Source of the DNA: Xanthomonas sp. SI
GTDB taxonomy: Bacteria > Pseudomonadota > Gammaproteobacteria > Xanthomonadales > Xanthomonadaceae
Length of the DNA stretch: 64,000 bases
Reading direction: 5' to 3'
NCBI RefSeq assembly: GCF_014236855.1
Contig: NZ_CP051261.1
Location: 4,402,001-4,466,000 of the forward strand
Position numbers and translations under genes: made by a program. The notes below the pieces were generated by a model. It was not told where the DNA came from and did no database searches. It worked only from the letters and a program-made list of their open reading frames with translations. Numbering within the stretch: the stretch's first letter is position 1; every line of letters starts with the position of its first letter. Shown here in pieces: positions 63,697 to 64,000 of this stretch.

Positions 63697-64000
63697 TCAG
63701 GCCGCGGCGCGCAGTGCCCCGCCATCGAACCGGTACAGGTCCATCGCAATCATCCCGGCGTCGATACCGGCATCGATGCGCTGCGCGCCCAGGCCCTGCT
63801 CGCCGGCGGCACCCATCGCGAAATAGATCGGCAGCCAGTGCTCGTCGGTCGGATGCGCGCGCTCGGCGAACGGCGCCTGGCGGCGGTAGTCGAGCAAGGC
63901 CGGCAGATCCTCGCGCAGCAGAGCCTGTTCCACCCACTCGATGAACGGACGCACGTACGGCGCATCCTTGCCCTCGGCGTAGCGGCCGAAGTCGTGCAGG
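63697..64000 (-). CDS. LigB-type extradiol dioxygenase, 4,5-DOPA dioxygenase-like (partial, 5' end outside window)
   Basis: About 100 C-terminal residues are in the window; the frame continues past base 64000. The segment FAERAHPTDEHWLPIYFAMG, followed by AAGEQG, is the C-terminal signature of DODA-type class III dioxygenases, including the metal-proximal His in AHPTDEH. The ending MDLYRFDGGALRAAA is also typical. Such enzymes open catechol-like rings with Fe or Zn; in bacteria (YgiD) the natural substrate is unclear. Confidence 0.85.
   Translation of the reverse strand, partial: LHDFGRYAEGKDAPYVRPFIEWVEQALLREDLPALLDYRRQAPFAERAHPTDEHWLPIYFAMGAAGEQGLGAQRIDAGIDAGMIAMDLYRFDGGALRAAA

Overview
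The window is a GC-rich (roughly 68-70 %) stretch of gammaproteobacterial chromosome. It is very probably a Xanthomonas or close Xanthomonadaceae relative. The reasons are Xanthomonadaceae-type small families (DUF3247, DUF3297, DUF4031, DUF1415), a secreted AroQ-gamma chorismate mutase, a YajQ protein, a lipoylated E3 of pyruvate dehydrogenase, dense GTAG/GTGG REP palindromes like the SMAG elements of Stenotrophomonas, and GGGATTC-type heptad intergenic repeats. I see no rRNA, tRNA, insertion sequence, prophage or CRISPR array. The species assignment is inference.

Layout. 1-9.3 kb: five consecutive FtsX/MacB-type ABC permease genes (two tandem copies of an A-B pair plus a shorter fifth), then a sigma-54-dependent response regulator and its histidine kinase, all on +. 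9.3-13.1 kb: a secreted beta-helix protein, glmU, a GtrA-like protein and a secreted chorismate mutase. 13.3-21.0 kb: the complete F1Fo ATP synthase operon atpIBEFHAGDC on the minus strand, with a good sigma-70 promoter, a clean terminator, and a heptad inverted repeat in each of the four junctions from atpH to atpC. An unattached plus-strand terminator just upstream suggests a small RNA. 21.4-28.8 kb: an outer-membrane barrel, aceF and lpdA of pyruvate dehydrogenase, a TspO-like protein, a uracil-DNA-glycosylase superfamily protein and OmpW. 28.8-36.7 kb: metNIQ methionine importer with a trailing membrane protein, an EamA exporter, yajQ, DUF1415, and the rRNA-modification pair rsmC-rsuA. 37-42.6 kb: a lipoprotein sugar dehydrogenase, a hybrid histidine kinase and small unknowns.

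42.6-54.8 kb: dadA-alr with a divergent Lrp regulator, a 140-bp tandem repeat block, msrB, motAB, a heptad-repeat periplasmic protein beside two BlaI/MecI-type operators, and small DUF genes separated by REP clusters. 54.8-64 kb: a YadG/YadH-type ABC exporter, a CPA1 Na+/H+ antiporter, a methyltransferase, a secreted fasciclin protein, a UdgX-type DNA glycosylase fusion next to its radical-SAM partner, and the start-truncated end of a LigB-type dioxygenase cut by the window edge.

Most of the window is core metabolism and envelope. The parts most worth following are the BlaI-type operator/heptad protein locus, the UdgX plus radical-SAM pair, the repeat elements embedded in the atp operon, the candidate sRNA, and the amplified permease array.
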